Assembly (NCBI GenBank): GCA_964483465.1 | Contig: CAZABG010000011.1 | Coordinates: forward strand, 1-41,223 | Reading direction: 5' to 3' | Length of the DNA: 41,223 nucleotides | Origin: CAZABG01 sp964483465 | GTDB taxonomy: Bacteria > Chlamydiota > Chlamydiia > Chlamydiales > Parachlamydiaceae | Part shown: piece by piece, positions 25,367 through 32,874 of the stretch | Layout of the letters: each line of letters opens with the position of its first letter | How positions within the stretch are numbered: position 1 is the first letter of the stretch | The notes under the pieces: model-generated | Seen by the model: the letters and a program-made list of their open reading frames with translations, nothing else | Databases searched by the model: none | What the model was told of the DNA's origin: nothing | Translations under genes and position numbers: made by a program

Positions 25367-26194
25367 ATGACAGCAACACTTGAAGATATTTATCAAATTC
25401 TCCTTCCTTATCAAAAAATAATTGATAGAGCGCTCGCTTGCCACGTATGGCCTGCCGGATCGCTTGGAGAAGCCATTAGATATGCCCTCTCAAATGGAGG
25501 AAAACGGTTTCGACCGACCATCGTTTTGATGATCTGCCGGGCTTTAAAAAGTCGCGATTTGATCGATGCCGCGCTGTCAATTGAATATTTTCATACGGCC
25601 TCTTTGATCGCGGATGATCTTCCATGCATGGACGATGATGATGAAAGAAGAGGAAAGCCATCGCTCCACCGCGTTTATGGGGAAGGGGTATCTCTGCTAG
25701 CTAGCTATACCTTGATTTCTGAAGGCTATGCATCAGTTGCAAGGGCTTCGGACAATCCTGTTTTAGTTAAATTAGCTTTAGAATGCGCCTCTTATAACAC
25801 GCTTCTTGCGACAGAGGGACAGCATCTTGATTTATTCCCGCCTGACGATTCAGAAAAAAACATCCGTGAAGCATTAAGAAAGAAAACCGTTTCGCTCTTT
25901 GAAATCGCGTTTGTTTTTGGATGGCTTTTTGGAGGCGGCGATATAAATAGATTAACTGTCGTAAAGCAAGCTGCCCATCATTTTGGCATGGCATTTCAAA
26001 TTGCCGATGATATTGCCGACTTGAAGCAAGATAAAAATCACGGCGTCAATTTAGCAATGAAAGTAGGGTCCGAAAAGGCGATAGAGATATTAAGGCATGA
26101 AATGGAAAGTTGCCTGAATAAGCTTTCAGAGCTAGGTTTGGGCGACTCGGAAGTCGCCCAGTTAGTGAAGACGTTAGACCTCAACGGTCTCTGA
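25367..26194 (+). CDS. ispA: Polyprenyl (farnesyl/geranylgeranyl) diphosphate synthase
   Basis: 275 residues from the ATG at 25367. An upstream in-frame GTG at 25319 would overlap the preceding gene and add a non-conserved peptide. The enzyme condenses isopentenyl diphosphate with allylic diphosphates. Two Asp-rich motifs are complete: the first, DDLPCMDDDDERRGKPSLH, with the bacterial DDx4D spacing; the second, QIADDIADLKQDK. The GGKRFRP substrate loop is at the N-terminus and SLIADD precedes motif one. It probably is cotranscribed with the hexapeptide gene 13 nt upstream. TAAAAT 7 nt before the ATG might be a weak extra -10. It converges on recA, overlapping its last 21 bases. Confidence 0.95.
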   Translation: MTATLEDIYQILLPYQKIIDRALACHVWPAGSLGEAIRYALSNGGKRFRPTIVLMICRALKSRDLIDAALSIEYFHTASLIADDLPCMDDDDERRGKPSLHRVYGEGVSLLASYTLISEGYASVARASDNPVLVKLALECASYNTLLATEGQHLDLFPPDDSEKNIREALRKKTVSLFEIAFVFGWLFGGGDINRLTVVKQAAHHFGMAFQIADDIADLKQDKNHGVNLAMKVGSEKAIEILRHEMESCLNKLSELGLGDSEVAQLVKTLDLNGL

Positions 26195-27232
26195 AGCCTC
26201 TTCTTTTACTTTAGAAGGAAGAGCGCCTAGTTTTGCTTTGTCTGTATAAGTCTTAATGACAAGCGATTCAATTTCTTCGAGGAGCGGAATATTCTTCTTA
26301 AGCTCTTCTCTCACTGCATCGCGGCCTTGTCCAAGGCGCTGTCCTTTATAGCTGAACCATGCGCCCTTTTTATCGATAACCCCAAGTTCGGAGCCTAAAT
26401 CGATTACCGCGCCGGATCTTGATATGCCTTCGTTAAAGAGAATATCGAATTCGGCTACCTTGAAAGGAGCCGCGAGCTTATTCTTTACCACTTTCACTCG
26501 AACGTTGTTTCCAACTTCAACATTGTCGCTTCCCTTAATGCCGCCCGTTCTGCGAATGTCGAGACGCATAGAAGAGTAGAACTTCAATGCGCGTCCCCCT
26601 GTCGTCGTTTCAGGACTTCCGTACATGACGCCAATCTTTTCACGGATCTGGTTAATGAAAATTGCGCAAGTGTTGCTCTTAGCGAGAGCCGCTGTCAATT
26701 TTCTTAATGCTTGAGACATTAATCGTGCTTGAAGACCTACGAATGAATCGCCGATTTCCCCTTCAAGTTCCGATTTAGGTACGAGCGCTGCTACCGAGTC
26801 TATAACGATGACATCGATAACATTAGATCTTGCAAGCGCTTCCGCGATATTAAGAGCTTCTTCGCCGCTATCCGGCTGCGAAATTAAAAGCTCGTCGATA
26901 TTCACACCTAAGCGAGCTGCATAGGCGGGATCTAGCGCATGTTCCGCGTCAATATAGGCTGCGGTTCCGCCATTTTTCTGCGCGTTTGCGACAATGTGTA
27001 AAGCTAAGGTTGATTTACCTGATGATTCAGGTCCGAAAATTTCTACGACTCTTCCACGTGGAACGCCGCCGATGCCAAGCGCGGCATCAAGGGTTAGCGC
27101 TCCCGTTTTAATGACACTGATTTCTCTATCGGCCGAGTGTTTGCCGAGCGACATGATCGCTCCCTCGCCGAACTGCTTGCGGATCATGCTAAGCGCATTT
27201 TCCAAGGCTTTTTTTCGTTCTAAATCGGCCAT
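26174..27232 (-). CDS. recA: Recombinase RecA
   Basis: 352 residues, full length. Walker A GPESSGKST (~67-75), Walker B region VIDVIVIDSVAAL, the MAW-type segment FIDAEHALDP-like (AYIDAEHALDP), DNA-binding L1 (EGEIGDSFVGLQARLMSQALRKL in part) and L2 (NQIREKIGVMYGSPETTTGG in part) loops are all intact. It forms filaments on single-stranded DNA for strand exchange and repair. GGAG lies 5 nt before the ATG. No SOS-type box is evident in the short upstream interval 27233-27288, though I did not search exhaustively. Confidence 0.98.
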   Translation of the reverse strand: MADLERKKALENALSMIRKQFGEGAIMSLGKHSADREISVIKTGALTLDAALGIGGVPRGRVVEIFGPESSGKSTLALHIVANAQKNGGTAAYIDAEHALDPAYAARLGVNIDELLISQPDSGEEALNIAEALARSNVIDVIVIDSVAALVPKSELEGEIGDSFVGLQARLMSQALRKLTAALAKSNTCAIFINQIREKIGVMYGSPETTTGGRALKFYSSMRLDIRRTGGIKGSDNVEVGNNVRVKVVKNKLAAPFKVAEFDILFNEGISRSGAVIDLGSELGVIDKKGAWFSYKGQRLGQGRDAVREELKKNIPLLEEIESLVIKTYTDKAKLGALPSKVKEEASETVEV

Positions 27233-27288
27233 AATGACTCCGTTTAATAATAGAGAATTATGGCGGACACAAGCGTAATAGTGAAGTA

Positions 27289-28551
27289 TTAAATTTCCGG
27301 CTTTCCGTTATGATAGCTGATTTTACGCAGGAATCTTCCTTCGCTATCAAATAAGCTTGCCGTTCCGATTCCTTGTTTAATCTCGGTGATTGGGAAACTG
27401 TCGCCGCGGCGAAAATATTCCCCTTTAACGAGTTTGTCTTTTTCATATTCTTCCATGAACATGATGGAACCATCGTTATACCAAGCCGTTGCGATTCCGT
27501 TCTTCATGTTGTCAGAATAATTTTTCTGACTTTCGAGCTGGCCATTTGGATACCAGGTTTTGACGGCGCCAAGGATTTTACCTTGCACCCAATTGATAGA
27601 AAGTTTTAAGCGAAGCGGCTGCATGGGATAGAAAATTTTCTCTTCGCCGTTCTTTACGCCATTTTTTACATAATAAATGCTGTAAATGTCGCCTGACGTT
27701 GAATACTTCTCAACTTTGCCTTCAGGAACACCGCTTTTTATCTCAATGATCTCCGCGACGGTGTCTTTACCAAATAAAACCCGCTTTCCAAAACCGTCTT
27801 TTACTTCGGTGATAGGAGTCCCGTCTATATCAAAATAGCTGCCGCATCTAAGCCTGCCTTGATCAAATTGCTCGTTTGAGGCGATAAGCTCGGATGTCCA
27901 ATAACGTATGGAGGATCCATGCGGTTCATTTTGAGCGTATTCCGTTACCTGAAAGAGATCGCCTGAATCTTTGAAAATTTGCGCGGTCCCTTCAATCATC
28001 CCTTGGCAATAAGGGATAAGCTTCCAGATTTTGCCGTTGGGGTGATAATAAGTAGAAAGACCGCTTAAAACACCGCCTGAATAATTTATTTCGGCAAGTA
28101 TCTTTCCGCTGTTGTCATATGCTTTTGAAAGGCCATCAAAAAGCCATGTTTTCTGAGCGGCTTCCGTTACATCGGGATCTCCGCCAACGACGGTAGATTC
28201 CACTTTAAGCTGTCCATTCTCATACCACTCTTTAAATTGACCGCAGGCGCGCCCATTGCTTACTTCTAAATAGTGTTTGGGTAGTGAATTAGGATGGTAA
28301 GTCGTGATGTAGGCGCTCATATTGCCGTCAGCATCGCGCGAATAGATGCGCATCACTTTTTTATAACCCTGGCATGAAAGGAAATCTTGCTCTTCGTATT
28401 GTTTAAGCCGTTCGGGATTTGTGACTGTTTCCGAAAGGTTGTTCGCGTCGATCAAATTAATCGAAACCAATTTAGGCTCAGGAGGTGTTTTAGGAGCACA
28501 GCTTGAAAAGAAAGCAAGAAAGATAGCGAAGGTTAGAAGTGTCTTTAACAT
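27289..28551 (-). CDS. MORN-repeat lipoprotein
   Basis: 420 residues. A lipoprotein signal (MLKTLLTFAIFLAFFSSC; Cys18) is followed by at least six MORN-type (MORN_2/YwqK-like) repeats such as GQFKEWYENGQLKVES, GLSTYYHPNGKIWKL, GTAQIFKDSGDLFQ, GAVKTWYPNGQLESQKNY and GIATAWYNDGSIMFMEEY. It should be anchored in an envelope membrane facing the periplasm or surface. It is last in an operon with the GspM-like (4 nt upstream) and GspL-like genes. C. trachomatis has hypothetical genes at the same place after recA, as I recall. Function unknown; context suggests an accessory of the same envelope machine. Confidence 0.85.
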   Translation of the reverse strand: MLKTLLTFAIFLAFFSSCAPKTPPEPKLVSINLIDANNLSETVTNPERLKQYEEQDFLSCQGYKKVMRIYSRDADGNMSAYITTYHPNSLPKHYLEVSNGRACGQFKEWYENGQLKVESTVVGGDPDVTEAAQKTWLFDGLSKAYDNSGKILAEINYSGGVLSGLSTYYHPNGKIWKLIPYCQGMIEGTAQIFKDSGDLFQVTEYAQNEPHGSSIRYWTSELIASNEQFDQGRLRCGSYFDIDGTPITEVKDGFGKRVLFGKDTVAEIIEIKSGVPEGKVEKYSTSGDIYSIYYVKNGVKNGEEKIFYPMQPLRLKLSINWVQGKILGAVKTWYPNGQLESQKNYSDNMKNGIATAWYNDGSIMFMEEYEKDKLVKGEYFRRGDSFPITEIKQGIGTASLFDSEGRFLRKISYHNGKPEI

Positions 28552-28555
28552 AAGT

Positions 28556-29179
28556 TTAAGGGGTAAACTCCCGTTTTAAAAGCTTCATGGAAAGTTGATA
28601 GGTCTCGTTTTTATCGGGACTTGTCTTCTTATCGAGCTTGAAGTCGAGGATTAGAAGCTGCGGACGGCTTTTTAGGATCTCGTTATCAGCAATTTCAATG
28701 CCCTCAATGCGGCTCAAGATCTTTTTTAGATCAAACACGTTGATTTCGACCGGATGCGCTTGCGTTTCAAGCACCTCTTGGAAGGGCCCGTAGTTTTGAA
28801 CGACCCCTTCATTAAATACGAGGTCGTTTCCGCTCCCCATCAAGAATTCAAGGCGTTTTTTAATCCCTTCATCATCGGGAAAATTCTTTTGGGAGACTAT
28901 TTTTTGCAGGACTTCAATCTCAGGTTCGAGAAAAGATAATGTTTCAAGTTCCTTATCGATATAAAAGTGGTCTATGTCCTTAAAGTAGGCACGCACCTTT
29001 TTATTCGATGCTTGTCTTTGATCTTTAAAGAGAAGCGTCTCTTTTAATGATTCATATTCCTGATTCAAATCGTCTAAATTTTTAAGGCGAGTCATCACAT
29101 AAGCGGATGATAGGAGTACAGGTAAAAGAGCGACGATCAAAATATAAAGGAGGGCCCGGTTTTGCGGGATTTTATTCAT
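28556..29179 (-). CDS. GspM/PilO-like inner-membrane protein
   Basis: 207 residues: short cytoplasmic N-terminus, one membrane helix (LLYILIVALLPVLLSSAYVM, ~10-29), a heptad-rich stretch (LKNLDDLNQEYESLKETLLF) and a periplasmic alpha/beta domain. This is the layout of GspM and PilO, which pair with GspL and PilN in type II secretion and type IV pili. It overlaps by 8 bp the end of the GspL/PilM-like gene, in the conserved L-then-M order. Sequence similarity to named GspM proteins cannot be judged by eye, so the assignment rests on topology and context. Confidence 0.6.
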   Translation of the reverse strand: MNKIPQNRALLYILIVALLPVLLSSAYVMTRLKNLDDLNQEYESLKETLLFKDQRQASNKKVRAYFKDIDHFYIDKELETLSFLEPEIEVLQKIVSQKNFPDDEGIKKRLEFLMGSGNDLVFNEGVVQNYGPFQEVLETQAHPVEINVFDLKKILSRIEGIEIADNEILKSRPQLLILDFKLDKKTSPDKNETYQLSMKLLKREFTP

Positions 29180-30824
29180 TTTGCCCTCTTAAATAGGTGG
29201 TTTTATCACGGAGGAAGAAGGAAGTGCGATACTTGTTCTTAGAAGCGCTCCATTTCACTTCCCCTTTAGGGTCAATAAAATCGTTAGGTTGAATCAAGGC
29301 GGTATGTAGCTCACGAGCCATTTTAGGGGTGGGAGCGCTTAGCTCAAGATCGACTTTAACCTGGTAGCGCTCGTTCTTCTTCGTGTTGTCAGGCCGCTTC
29401 ACGAGCGTATAATTAAAGCTATCAATTTGTATGATGCCTTCAGGCCCTTGCATCTCTTTGAGCTGGCTTAACCAAGCTAATGTGTCAGCAACAGTCGGCA
29501 CTTGAGGCATAAGCGGGAATAAATCAGGCTGCGATTCCACTTCCTTATGCAGGCTATTTAATCGAACCCTTAAATCTTCAACGCTTAAATCTTTAATGGG
29601 CATTACAGATTCTTGGGGATTGAGCTTGTTTTCGAATTCGGCATAATGTTTGCCCATTTCAGCAAGAACATCGGTATAGCTTTCTTTGATTAAATCTTCT
29701 TTATATCCCATGTAGGCTTGGCCAAAGAGGAATATCATGGCAGCTAATACAACGCATGCCCCGACAAATACTCCAATCGTCGCTTTATAGCGTCTCCATG
29801 GGAAAGGATATTCTGCTTCTCCCTGCCTAAAGTTAATAGGATGGGGATAGTTGGGAAGCGCGGTTAAAGCGGAGCCGATAGCTATCGCAAAACGCCTGAG
29901 GAGATTTAAATTCATCTCCATACCTTCTGTCGCTTTAATTTCGACAAAGGGAAGATTCATTTCTTGGAATAACTTTAAGTCCAGGCCTTTATAAGTTGCT
30001 CCCTCGCCCAAAATCATTAAGGGATAAGGCGATTTTGACTGTTTTAATTCAGACAAGACCATCCATTTGATTTCTCGGCTATATTTATCTAAAGCTTCTT
30101 TTAGGGCTGGAGCTAGAGCGATGTCATCAGAAAGAAAATCGATTTCAGTAATGGGTTTATCAAGAAGATCGGGCTCTCGTGCAAGATCCTGCGCATAGGC
30201 TTTTTCAAGCGATTCTACGCCGATCGGAAGGCTGTGCGAAGATAAGAGTTTACCTTCTTTTACAAGAGCTATAAGAGAAGATTGCTCGCCTAAGTAAATG
30301 ACCAGCACTTCTTCATTTTTTCCTCCATACGCCTCTTCAAATGCGGCAAGCGCATGAGGAGTGGTAGTTAGAATTTCAGGAACGATTTTTAACTCTTGAA
30401 AATGGTCGAGCGTTTTTTGAACGGCGCTTTTTTTTGCGGCAAGAAGCGTAAGCCACGTTGAATCGTCTTGTTTTCCTACCACAATTTTATCGAGATAAGC
30501 GTCCGTTGCAGGAAAAGGAAGCTGACCTTCCGCTTCAAAAGGAAATGCGGCTTCGACGTCTTTTGGCTTTAGGAGTTTGATTTTTAATTTGCGGATCAGC
30601 GTCTGAGATCCATCCATTGCGCCTACCGTTAGAAATTTGTCGCATTGTTCGTGGCAAAGACTTTCTTCTTTAGTGGAGGTGAAGCGATTTCCCTTTTCTA
30701 GAGGATAGGCTTCAAGGCGGTTGATTTTGACTTTGCCGCGAATCGTTTCGAGATGGGCGGTTTTCAATACACTTTTCTCTAAATCTAGTCCAAGCGCTTG
30801 AGTATCAGACGGTTTACGAATCAT
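29172..30824 (-). CDS. GspL / PilM-PilN-like inner-membrane protein
   Basis: 550 residues. The N-terminal ~310 look actin-like: ALGLDLEKSVLK (~10-21; phosphate 1), VLVIYLGEQSSLIALV (~174-189; phosphate 2) and LMILGEGATYKGLDL (~269-283; adenosine motif). Then INFRQGEAEYPFPWRRYK (330-347), strongly reminiscent of the N-x-x-QGE segment before the membrane helix of GspL/PilN, a membrane helix at ~348-370, a coiled segment and a ferredoxin-like periplasmic domain. In type II secretion GspL recruits the GspE ATPase to the inner membrane. A candidate leaderless promoter lies just upstream. Followed by the GspM-like gene and the MORN lipoprotein. Confidence 0.7.
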   Translation of the reverse strand: MIRKPSDTQALGLDLEKSVLKTAHLETIRGKVKINRLEAYPLEKGNRFTSTKEESLCHEQCDKFLTVGAMDGSQTLIRKLKIKLLKPKDVEAAFPFEAEGQLPFPATDAYLDKIVVGKQDDSTWLTLLAAKKSAVQKTLDHFQELKIVPEILTTTPHALAAFEEAYGGKNEEVLVIYLGEQSSLIALVKEGKLLSSHSLPIGVESLEKAYAQDLAREPDLLDKPITEIDFLSDDIALAPALKEALDKYSREIKWMVLSELKQSKSPYPLMILGEGATYKGLDLKLFQEMNLPFVEIKATEGMEMNLNLLRRFAIAIGSALTALPNYPHPINFRQGEAEYPFPWRRYKATIGVFVGACVVLAAMIFLFGQAYMGYKEDLIKESYTDVLAEMGKHYAEFENKLNPQESVMPIKDLSVEDLRVRLNSLHKEVESQPDLFPLMPQVPTVADTLAWLSQLKEMQGPEGIIQIDSFNYTLVKRPDNTKKNERYQVKVDLELSAPTPKMARELHTALIQPNDFIDPKGEVKWSASKNKYRTSFFLRDKTTYLRGQNE

Positions 30825-30830
30825 GCGAGC

Positions 30831-30860
30831 AGTATATCATTTCAATAGATCCATTTACAA
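30831..30860 (-). promoter_or_regulatory. Candidate promoter of the GspL-like operon
   Basis: On the minus strand TTGTAA (30855-30860), 18-bp spacer, TATACT (30831-30836), then 6 nt to the ATG at 30824. There is no Shine-Dalgarno in that gap, so transcription probably starts at or next to the start codon. Confidence 0.45.
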
Positions 30861-30877
30861 GATTCTATTTTTTCCCT

Positions 30878-31153
30878 ATGATAATCCGCATGCCTTTAAT
30901 GAAAGCGATCAGCTTAATATTTCAAATTTATCTTATCATGCTCTTTATCCGGATCCTGATTTCCTGGTTCCCGGAATATAGCGATAAGAAGTGGGTACAA
31001 TTTATCGCTTTTTACACCGACCCTTACCTAAATTTATTTAGAAAAATTATACCTCCTATCGGAATGATCGACATCAGCCCTATATTTGCTTTTTTGGCGC
31101 TAGGGTTGATTGAACAAGGCATCAAATACCTGGTTTACTTAGCACTACGATGA
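30878..31153 (+). CDS. YggT family membrane protein
   Basis: 91 residues with two membrane segments flanking the YggT signature: RILISWFPEYSD, then FYTDPYLNLFRKIIPPIGMIDISPIFAFLALGLI (quoted in pieces: TDPYLNLFRKIIPP, DISPIFAF). YggT proteins sit in the inner membrane and are linked to osmotic tolerance or division-plane functions in other bacteria; the role in Chlamydiae is unknown. Candidate starts are at residues 1, 5 and 8; none has a Shine-Dalgarno, so the first is given. Its stop overlaps the dus ATG (ATGA). Confidence 0.88.
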   Translation: MIIRMPLMKAISLIFQIYLIMLFIRILISWFPEYSDKKWVQFIAFYTDPYLNLFRKIIPPIGMIDISPIFAFLALGLIEQGIKYLVYLALR

Positions 31154-32175
31154 CCTTTTTAAAAAAATCTTTTAAGCTTGGAAATATTACTCTTCCGAGC
31201 AACATTTTTTACGCGCCGCTTGCCGGCTGCTCTGATTATCCCTATCGTAAAATGTCTTCATTTTATCAGCCCGGGCTGCAGTACTGCGAAATGGTTAAGA
31301 TGGACGCGATCGTTCGTCACGACAAAGGCACGTTCCAGATGCTCGATTACGATGTCGACATGCACCCGATTGGCGCGCAGCTTTGCGGATCTAAGCCTCA
31401 AATGGCAAAACAGGCCGCTCGCATAATTGAGGATAGAGGCTTTGATGTTCTCGACCTAAATTGCGGATGTCCTGTTGATAAGGTGACGCAAGACGGTTCG
31501 GGCTCCGGGCTTTTAAAGAACCCGGAATTAATCGGCGAAATCATCTCCAATATGGTGTCAGCCGTAAAAATACCTGTTACCGTTAAAATTAGAGCCGGGT
31601 GGGATGAGGCGAGTATTGTCGCTCCTATCATTACCGAAATCGCTGAAAAAGCAGGCGCTGTTGGCATTTGCATCCACGGTAGAACGCGCGCGCAAGGCTA
31701 TAAAGGGCCTGCTAAATGGAATTGGATCCGTGAATGCCGCGAGAGGGCAAAAAAAATAAAGATTATTGGAAATGGCGATCTCTTTTCGCCTGAAGCGGTT
31801 GAAAATATGTTTTTAGAAACAGGTTGCGACGCCGTCCTCATTGCCCGCGGAACAATGGGCCAGCCTTGGATCGCGGAAGATGTCTATCGTCATTTTGAAG
31901 GCCTTCCTCCTCTTGAAAGAAACATGCAATTTCGAAGAGAGGCCCTTAAAAAACATTTTGAAATCACGCTTAAATATCAAAATGATCGGCGCACCCTCCT
32001 TGATATGCGTAGAGTCGGCTGCTGGTATGTCAAAAAGGCGTCTGGCACAAAAGGTTTTAGAGAAAAAGTATCGCATTCGCAATCGATCGAGGAAATGCGC
32101 GATTTGATTCTTAATTATCCCCTTGGCGAATGGATCGATACGCCGGATGTTGAGGAGGCTGCCTGTGACTGTTAA
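31150..32175 (+). CDS. dus: tRNA-dihydrouridine synthase (DusB-like)
   Basis: 341 residues. FMN-dependent TIM-barrel that reduces uridine to dihydrouridine in the tRNA D-loop. Signatures: the opening APLAGCSDYPYR, QLCGSKP, the catalytic-Cys motif DVLDLNCGCPVDKV, VKIRAGWDE, IHGRTRAQGYKGPA and the FMN-phosphate site IGNGDLFSPEA ... DAVLIARGTMGQPW. Coupled to YggT by ATGA. C. trachomatis has a dus homologue in the same gene neighbourhood, as I recall. Its 3' end overlaps the next gene by 11 bp. Confidence 0.95.
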   Translation: MTFLKKSFKLGNITLPSNIFYAPLAGCSDYPYRKMSSFYQPGLQYCEMVKMDAIVRHDKGTFQMLDYDVDMHPIGAQLCGSKPQMAKQAARIIEDRGFDVLDLNCGCPVDKVTQDGSGSGLLKNPELIGEIISNMVSAVKIPVTVKIRAGWDEASIVAPIITEIAEKAGAVGICIHGRTRAQGYKGPAKWNWIRECRERAKKIKIIGNGDLFSPEAVENMFLETGCDAVLIARGTMGQPWIAEDVYRHFEGLPPLERNMQFRREALKKHFEITLKYQNDRRTLLDMRRVGCWYVKKASGTKGFREKVSHSQSIEEMRDLILNYPLGEWIDTPDVEEAACDC

Positions 32176-32560
32176 TATCGAAGGGCATAAATACGATCTT
32201 CTTTTTTTTAAAGAAAATCCTGACAGAGTCCCCAATTTTCAAAATATCACGAAAGTGGTCCTTCGTTCACTTTTAGCTGGTACTGCAGTCGGGACTTTTG
32301 CTTTTAGAAAATCGGCCGAATTATGGGTGAGAGGGCAAGCTCAAGTCTATAAAATTGACATGGAAATAAAAGAAACCGCGATCGGAATGCTATTTGACGG
32401 ATATCTTTACGATGAACTCATTCGAGAATATTCTCTTAAGTATTCGCTAATGGAGTATTACGATTGTGAATATGCCAACATTTGCTCTAGAATTCGCAAG
32501 GTTCCGCAAGGGATTGGTCGCAAAGAATTTTCTGATGCGCTAAGAGATTATATGGCCTAG
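32165..32560 (+). CDS. Small protein of unknown function coupled to dus
   Basis: 131 residues from the GTG at 32165, chosen because a perfect GAGGAGG lies 6 nt upstream, inside the 3' end of dus; an open frame back to 32123 has no such signal. The sequence starts VTVNIEGHKYDLLFFKENPDRVPNFQ. A mildly hydrophobic stretch (VVLRSLLAGTAVGTFAF) could be a buried helix rather than a membrane span. The rest is helical with a tyrosine-rich stretch (EYSLKYSLMEYYDCEYANIC). No family recognised. Overlap and strong ribosome site indicate regulated coexpression with dus. Confidence 0.7.
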   Translation: MTVNIEGHKYDLLFFKENPDRVPNFQNITKVVLRSLLAGTAVGTFAFRKSAELWVRGQAQVYKIDMEIKETAIGMLFDGYLYDELIREYSLKYSLMEYYDCEYANICSRIRKVPQGIGRKEFSDALRDYMA

Positions 32561-32589
32561 TTAATCTTTAAATCTTACGCTCGTACTTT

Positions 32590-32874
32590 ATGATTAAAAC
32601 GCTTCATTTAAAACTCTTCGGAGCTGTTCAAGGCGTTGGCTGCCGCTATAAAATTGAGCGGATAGCAAATGAACTTGGCATTCGAGGTTGGGTACGCAAT
32701 GTGGGCGACTCGATGGTCGAAGTGGTAGCTCAAGGAGATAATATTCAGAAGTTTCTGGAACAGATAAAAAAATTGCCCCCTCCCATTCGAATCGATCGAT
32801 TGGAAGAGGGCTTTTTGGACTTAGATAACTATTATGCTCACTTTGTCATTAACCCGAGCATGAGAGACAGCTAG
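32590..32874 (+). CDS. acyP: Acylphosphatase
   Basis: 94 residues, the usual size. Hydrolyses acyl phosphates. The active-site signature is clear: GAVQGVGCRYKIERIANELGIRGWVRNVGDS (in pieces GAVQGVGCRY with the phosphate-binding Arg, and GWVRNVGDS with the catalytic Asn), followed by VEVVAQGD. A Cys replaces the Phe common before the Arg (VGFR to VGCR), which should be harmless. It converges with nrdA, overlapping its last 26 bases. Confidence 0.93.
   Translation: MIKTLHLKLFGAVQGVGCRYKIERIANELGIRGWVRNVGDSMVEVVAQGDNIQKFLEQIKKLPPPIRIDRLEEGFLDLDNYYAHFVINPSMRDS

Noticed and set aside
31813..32235. Antisense open frame over dus
   Set aside because: Overlaps two supported genes, no ribosome-binding site, no recognisable motif.
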